DNA of 10,534 nt. It comes from DAOUKH01 sp034421515. GTDB lineage: Bacteria > Chloroflexota > Dehalococcoidia > SHYB01. The stretch covers positions 1 through 10,534 of the forward strand of contig DAOUKH010000015.1 of the NCBI GenBank assembly GCA_034421515.1, read 5' to 3'. The position numbers and the translations under genes were made by a program. The notes beneath the pieces are model-generated. The model was not told where the DNA came from. It searched no databases and worked only from the letters and a program-made list of their open reading frames with translations. Below, piece by piece: positions 7,116 through 10,534 of this stretch (its first letter is position 1; the number at the start of each line of letters is the position of its first letter).

Positions 7116-8515
7116 CGCCAGGTCCTCACGTCGACGAAGCGGCCCTCGATGGCTGCCGCCGCCGCCATTGCGGGGCTGACGAGGTGGGTGCGCCCGCCCT
7201 TGCCCTGGCGTCCCTCGAAGTTGCGGTTCGAGGTCGAGGCGCAGCGCTGGCCCTCGGCGAGGATGTCGGGGTTCATGCCGAGGCACATGGAACAGCCGGC
7301 CTCGCGCCAGTCGAAACCGGCGTCGCGGAAGATCGCGTCGAGCCCCTCGGCCTCGGCCTGTTGCTTCACGGCGAACGAGCCGGGGACGATCATCGCGGAG
7401 ACCCGGTCGTGTACCCGCTTGCCTTCGACGATCTCGGCGACGGCTCTCATGTCTTCGATGCGCGCGTTGGTGCAGGACCCGATGAAGGCGCGGTCGATGG
7501 GTATATCGGTGATCGGCGTGCCGGGCTCCAGGCCCATGTAGTCGAGGGCGCGGCGTATCGCGGTGCGGTCGGCCTCGGAGCCGGCGTCCTGAGGGTCGGG
7601 CACGGCGCCGGTCACGGGGATGACCTGGCCGGGGTTGACCCCCCACGTGACGTTGGGGGCAATGCCGGCGGCGTCGATCTCGACCACGCGGTCGAAGACA
7701 GCGCCCTCGTCGGTGGCGAGTTGCCGCCACCGGTCGACGGCCTCGTCGAACGCGGCGCCCCGTGGAACTTCGGCGCGGCCGCGGAGGTAGTCGAAGGTCG
7801 TCTCGTCGGGTGCGACCATGCCGGCGCGCGCGCCGCCCTCGATGGACATGTTGCAGACAGTCATGCGGCCCTCCATCGAGAGCCCGCGAATCGCCTCGCC
7901 GGTGTACTCGATGACGTAGCCGGCGGCCCCGGAGACGCCGATCTCGCCGATGACGGCGAGGATGATATCCTTGGCGCTGACGCCGTTGGGGAGGGGCCCG
8001 TTCAGCCGGACCTCCATTGTCTTGGGCTTGGCCTGCACCAGGCACTGTGTGGCGAGGACGTGCTCGACTTCGGAGGTGCCGATGCCGAAGGCCAGCGCCC
8101 CGAACGCGCCGTGCGTCGCGGTGTGGCTGTCGCCGCAGACGATCGTCTTGCCGGGCTGCGTCGCGCCGCGCTCGGGGCCGATGACGTGGACGATGCCCTG
8201 CCCTTCGCTGTGGATGTCGTAGTAGGGCAGCTCATAGCGGCGGGCGTTGTCGTCCAGCGTCTCCATCTGCTGCACCGCGATGGGGTCGGTCGAGGGCCGA
8301 GAGCGCTCCCAGGTGGGGACGTTGTGGTCGACCGTCGCGATGGTGAGGTCCGGGCGGCGCACGCCGCGCCCCGCCAGCCGCAGACCTTCGAAGGCCTGCG
8401 GCGAGGTGACCTCGTGGACGAGGTGCAGGTCGATGTAGATCAGGGCCGGTTTGCCCGGCTCCTGATGGACGACGTGGGCGTCCCAGATTTTCTCGAACAT
8501 CGTCCGAGGCGGCAT
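7112..8515 (-). CDS. leuC: 3-isopropylmalate dehydratase, large subunit
   Basis: The large subunit of isopropylmalate isomerase, an aconitase-family [4Fe-4S] enzyme that converts 2-isopropylmalate to 3-isopropylmalate with the small subunit LeuD. It has 467 residues, almost the length of E. coli LeuC. The three cluster cysteines are C348 (FIGSCTNAR), C408 and C411 (CSMCLGMNPD). Other family blocks are TVDHNVPT (61-68), VCGDSHTATHGAFG (126-139) and STSNRNFEGRQGKGGRTHL near the C-terminus. The ATG at 8515 follows a strong minus-strand Shine-Dalgarno GAGGAG (8527-8522) at 6 nt. It overlaps leuB by 4 nt and lies 66 nt after leuA. No leuD gene follows, although the protein is not fused to a LeuD domain, so the small subunit must be encoded elsewhere. 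Confidence 0.96.
   Translation of the reverse strand: MPPRTMFEKIWDAHVVHQEPGKPALIYIDLHLVHEVTSPQAFEGLRLAGRGVRRPDLTIATVDHNVPTWERSRPSTDPIAVQQMETLDDNARRYELPYYDIHSEGQGIVHVIGPERGATQPGKTIVCGDSHTATHGAFGALAFGIGTSEVEHVLATQCLVQAKPKTMEVRLNGPLPNGVSAKDIILAVIGEIGVSGAAGYVIEYTGEAIRGLSMEGRMTVCNMSIEGGARAGMVAPDETTFDYLRGRAEVPRGAAFDEAVDRWRQLATDEGAVFDRVVEIDAAGIAPNVTWGVNPGQVIPVTGAVPDPQDAGSEADRTAIRRALDYMGLEPGTPITDIPIDRAFIGSCTNARIEDMRAVAEIVEGKRVHDRVSAMIVPGSFAVKQQAEAEGLDAIFRDAGFDWREAGCSMCLGMNPDILAEGQRCASTSNRNFEGRQGKGGRTHLVSPAMAAAAAIEGRFVDVRTWR
7124..7127 (-). promoter_or_regulatory. Shine-Dalgarno deciding the TTG start of leuB
   Basis: Minus-strand GAGG lies inside the end of leuC, eight bases before the TTG at 7115. 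No ATG or GTG is positioned to give the conserved LeuB N-terminus, so this site fixes TTG as the start. Confidence 0.65.
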
Positions 8516-8528
8516 CGTGGTCTCCTCA

Positions 8529-8569
8529 GGCGCGCCCCTCGCGCCGGTGCGGCGTCGCGCCGCACCGGC
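8529..8569 (-). promoter_or_regulatory. Two overlapping hairpins in the leuA-leuC spacer
   Basis: GCCGGTGCGGCG (8543-8554) and its exact complement at 8558-8569 form a 12-bp stem with a 3-nt loop. A second stem, GGCGCG (8529-8534) with CGCGCC (8540-8545), shares bases 8543-8545 with the first, so both cannot be fully paired at once. The second ends one base before the leuC Shine-Dalgarno. There is no U-run, so an intrinsic terminator is unlikely; a role in mRNA stability, processing or leuC translation is possible. Confidence 0.5.
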
Positions 8570-8581
8570 TGGGCGGTCGGA

Positions 8582-10162
8582 CTAGGGGCCGGAGCGCACC
8601 GCCTCCGCCGCACGGGGGGCGTCGAGGTTGGCGAGGAGGCGGTTGTAGGCGTTCACGTAGGCCTTGGCGCTGGACACGATGATGTCCGTCGAGGAGCCGC
8701 GGCCGACGTAGGTCATGCCGTTCCGCTCGATCCGCACCATCACCTCGCCGAGGGCGTCGATGCCCTCGGTGACCGAGTTGACGGCGTACTCTTCGAGGGT
8801 GACCTCTTCCCCGATGATGCGGTCGACGGCCTTGAAGCAGGCGTCCACCGGGCCCGTTCCCGTCGCGGCCTCCTGGAAGACCTCGCCGGTGGGGCCAATG
8901 ATCCGCACCGTCGCGGTGGGGATCTCGTGGCTGCCGCAGGAGACCTGCACGTGGTCGAGGCGGTAGTCCTCCTGGATCGCGCGCAGCTCGTCCGAGACGA
9001 GCGAGATCAGGTCGTGGTCGTTGATCTCTTTCTTCTTCTCGGCGACGGTCTGGAAGCGCTCGAAGGCGCGCATCAGGCCCTCGTCGTCAAGGCGGAAGCC
9101 GAGCTCCTCCAACCGCATTCGGAAGGCATGACGCCCGCTGAGCTTGCCCAGCACCAGCGAGGTGCTGAGGCCGATCTCGCGCGGGTTCATGATCTCGTAG
9201 GTCGAGCGGTCCTTCAGGATGCCGTCCTGGTGGATGCCGGAGGCGTGCCGGAAGGCGTTCTTGCCCACGATGGCCTTGTTGGGCTGGACGGAGAAGCCGG
9301 TGTGCTCGCTGACGAGGCGGCTGGCTCGGACGATGTTGGTGGTATCGACGTTGGTGGTCAGGTCGTAGGTGTCACCGCGGGTGCGGATGGCCATGACCAC
9401 CTCTTCGAGGGAGGCGTTGCCCGCCCGCTCGCCGATGCCGTTGACGGTGCATTCGATCTGCCGGGCCCCGGCGCGCACGGCGGCGAGGCTGTTCGCCACC
9501 GCGAGGCCGAGGTCGTTGTGGCAATGCACCGAGATGACCGCCTTGTCGATGTTGCGGACGTTCTCGTTGATGCCCGCGATGAGCTGGTAGAACTCCTCCG
9601 GCGTCGTGTAGCCCACGGTGTCGGGAATGTTGACCGTGGTCGCGCCGGCGTCGATGGTCGCTTCGAGCAGGCGGTGGACGTACTCCGGGTCGCTCCGGGT
9701 CGCATCCATCGGCGAGAACTCGACGTCGTCGCAGTACTCCTTGGCTCGCGCCACGTTGTCGCAGGCCATGGCCAAGACCTCCTCGCGGTCCTTGCGGAGC
9801 TGGTGGAGGATGTGGATCTCCGAGCTGGAGAGGAAGACGTGGATGCGCCCCCGCGCGGCGTCGCGCACGCCTTCCCAAGCGGCGTCGACGTCCTTCGGGT
9901 TGGCCCGCGCCAGCCCGCAGATGATCGGCCCGCGGACCTCCTCGGCGATGCGCTGCACGGCGGAGAGCTCGGCCTGAGAGTTCACCGGGAAGCCGGCCTC
10001 GATGATGTCCACGCCCAGCCGTTCGAGCTGATGCGCGACCTCGAGCTTCTGGTCGGCGGTCATGGTGGCTCCGGCGGCCTGTTCGCCGTCGCGGAGCGTG
10101 GTGTCGAAGATCAGGACTCGGCCGGGGTCTTGCGCCCCGGGCGCTTTATTTGCGGCGTTCAT
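8582..10162 (-). CDS. leuA: 2-isopropylmalate synthase
   Basis: Condenses acetyl-CoA with 2-oxoisovalerate to 2-isopropylmalate, the committed and normally leucine-inhibited step of leucine synthesis. From the chosen ATG it has 526 residues, like the long bacterial form (E. coli about 523). FDTTLRDGEQ (19-28) holds the metal ligand D20. VHCHNDLG (212-219) holds ligands H213 and H215, and GNAS (248-251) supplies the Asn ligand. GIHQDGILKD and GKLSGRHAF mark the linker. The C-terminal ~110 residues form the leucine-binding regulatory domain, including the GTGPVDACFKA and GRGSSTDIIVSSAKAYVNAYNRL segments. The start is ATG 10162 with AAGGGGG five bases upstream; an in-frame TTG at 10195 is rejected. 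It follows ilvC after 135 nt that contain a Leu-rich leader ORF, so expression is likely leucine-controlled. Confidence 0.97.
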   Translation of the reverse strand: MNAANKAPGAQDPGRVLIFDTTLRDGEQAAGATMTADQKLEVAHQLERLGVDIIEAGFPVNSQAELSAVQRIAEEVRGPIICGLARANPKDVDAAWEGVRDAARGRIHVFLSSSEIHILHQLRKDREEVLAMACDNVARAKEYCDDVEFSPMDATRSDPEYVHRLLEATIDAGATTVNIPDTVGYTTPEEFYQLIAGINENVRNIDKAVISVHCHNDLGLAVANSLAAVRAGARQIECTVNGIGERAGNASLEEVVMAIRTRGDTYDLTTNVDTTNIVRASRLVSEHTGFSVQPNKAIVGKNAFRHASGIHQDGILKDRSTYEIMNPREIGLSTSLVLGKLSGRHAFRMRLEELGFRLDDEGLMRAFERFQTVAEKKKEINDHDLISLVSDELRAIQEDYRLDHVQVSCGSHEIPTATVRIIGPTGEVFQEAATGTGPVDACFKAVDRIIGEEVTLEEYAVNSVTEGIDALGEVMVRIERNGMTYVGRGSSTDIIVSSAKAYVNAYNRLLANLDAPRAAEAVRSGP

Positions 10163-10167
10163 GCGTT

Positions 10168-10174
10168 CCCCCTT
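10168..10174 (-). promoter_or_regulatory. leuA ribosome-binding site, complementary to the leader ORF
   Basis: Minus-strand AAGGGGG, five bases before the leuA ATG, fixes the start at 10162. GGGGGA (10172-10167) is exactly complementary to UCCCCC (10241-10236) in the upstream leader ORF, so the site could be masked by that segment in the transcript. Confidence 0.6.
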
Positions 10175-10224
10175 GAAAACGCCAGGTGTGCTCAACTTTC
10201 GTTCCGTTGATGGTCGAAGAAGTA

Positions 10225-10281
10225 TTACCCCCCGCGGGGGAGCAGGAGGCTGCAGCGAGTGCGAAGGATGAACCGTTTCAT
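10225..10281 (-). CDS. Leu-codon leader peptide ORF upstream of leuA
   Basis: An 18-codon ORF, ATG to TAA, encoding MKRFILRTRCSLLLPRGG. A good Shine-Dalgarno GGGGAAG (10296-10290, minus) lies eight bases upstream, starting just after the ilvC stop. Three successive leucine codons (CTC CTG CTC, 10248-10240) lie near its end, followed by Pro-Arg-Gly-Gly and stop, 62 nt before leuA. Peptides of this design sense supply of the operon's end product by ribosome stalling. A 6-bp hairpin (GATGAA/TTCATC, 10282-10267) covers the start codon, and a CCCCCGCGGGGG palindrome (10240-10229) spans the Pro-Arg-Gly codons. There is no classical terminator, so control of leuA translation, or a stall-dependent arrest peptide, fits better than transcription attenuation. 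The ORF and codons are seen directly; the mechanism is inferred. Confidence 0.75.
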   Translation of the reverse strand: MKRFILRTRCSLLLPRGG

Positions 10282-10297
10282 CTAACTTGCTTCCCCG

Positions 10298-10534
10298 CTA
10301 TTTCGCCGATTCAGGTTTCTTCAACCACTTCATCATGGAACGGAGCTCTTCGCCGACCTGCTCGACCTGATGCTCGGTGTCGCGTTTGCGCAGGGTGCGG
10401 AATCCCTCGCCGCCTTCGCGCGACTCGGTGATCCACTCCTTGGCGAAGGTGCCGTCCTGGATCTCGGCTAGCACCTTGCGCATCTCTGTGCGCACGCCGT
10501 CGCCGATCACGCGGGGGCCGCGGGTGTAGTCGCC
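10298..10534 (-). CDS. ilvC: Ketol-acid reductoisomerase, C-terminal end only
   Basis: Only the last 78 residues are in the window; the gene begins beyond the right edge. The enzyme rearranges and reduces 2-acetolactate in isoleucine-valine synthesis and supplies the precursor used by LeuA. The segment starts GDYTRGPRVIGDGV and continues with KVLAEIQDGTFAKEWI, an Arg-rich helix and VEQVGEELRSMMKWLK. This is the typical end of a short-form (class I) KARI, including the Glu-containing EWI and EQVG helices of the knotted C-terminal domain. It lies upstream of leuA on the same strand, as in an ilv-leu operon. Its stop codon sits beside the ribosome-binding site of the leader ORF. Confidence 0.93.
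   Translation of the reverse strand, partial: GDYTRGPRVIGDGVRTEMRKVLAEIQDGTFAKEWITESREGGEGFRTLRKRDTEHQVEQVGEELRSMMKWLKKPESAK

Noticed and set aside
7116..8045. N-terminal extension of the leuB frame
   Set aside because: This part is leuC read in another frame and is an Arg/Gly-rich shadow. LeuB homology begins at the TTG at 7115.
10163..10195. Earlier TTG start for leuA
   Set aside because: The extra 11 residues include the leuA Shine-Dalgarno itself; the ATG at 10162 has correct spacing.
7184..10210. A 1008-codon plus-strand open frame opposite leuC and leuA
   Set aside because: It lies antisense to two well-recognised genes and its translation is repetitive Gly/Asp/Val/Ala-rich text typical of the complement of GC-biased codons. 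It matches no family.
10163..10297. Classical rho-independent attenuator or T-box before leuA
   Set aside because: No terminator stem followed by a U-run was found, nor a recognisable T-box consensus.

Overview
The window is about 10.5 kb of GC-rich, gene-dense bacterial chromosome. It holds two amino-acid biosynthesis blocks that point toward each other. Both ends cut through a gene: homoserine dehydrogenase on the left and ketol-acid reductoisomerase on the right. The gene set, the strong G/C third-position bias and the form of the RimI-type acetyltransferase (YYTDNGEDA core, C-terminal arm) resemble Chloroflexota, perhaps a Dehalococcoidia-like lineage. That placement is an impression from protein style, not a phylogeny.

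Plus strand, 3-4224: a tight four-gene run of aspartate-family and lysine functions. It starts with homoserine dehydrogenase (hom, 5' end missing), which has an unusual Asp/His/Cys-rich insert. A stand-alone class II lysyl-tRNA-synthetase-like catalytic core (EpmA/PoxA/GenX type) follows; it has lost several residues expected for lysine and metal binding. Next is a normal full-length lysS, then a 160-residue protein made only of the paired ACT domains of an aspartokinase, with no kinase domain. Overlaps and gaps of 4-7 nt suggest one transcript. Together they could link lysine/threonine sensing, lysine charging and flux at the aspartate branch.

4225-4393: a convergent intergenic region filled with hairpin-forming and short tandem repeats, likely terminator and/or a dispersed palindromic element.

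Minus strand, read from right to left: ilvC (C-terminal end only), then leuA, leuC and leuB, a branched-chain amino-acid operon. leuD is absent between leuC and leuB. leuB starts with TTG inside the leuC stop. Next, each with its own candidate promoter, come an ABC transporter ATPase without a visible permease and a RimI-like N-acetyltransferase.

The most interesting item lies between ilvC and leuA: an 18-codon leader ORF (10281-10225, minus) with its own Shine-Dalgarno sequence. It encodes MKRFILRTRCSLLLPRGG and has three consecutive Leu codons. There is no obvious intrinsic terminator, but the C-tract just after the Leu codons can pair with the leuA ribosome-binding site. This suggests leucine-responsive translational attenuation of leuA.
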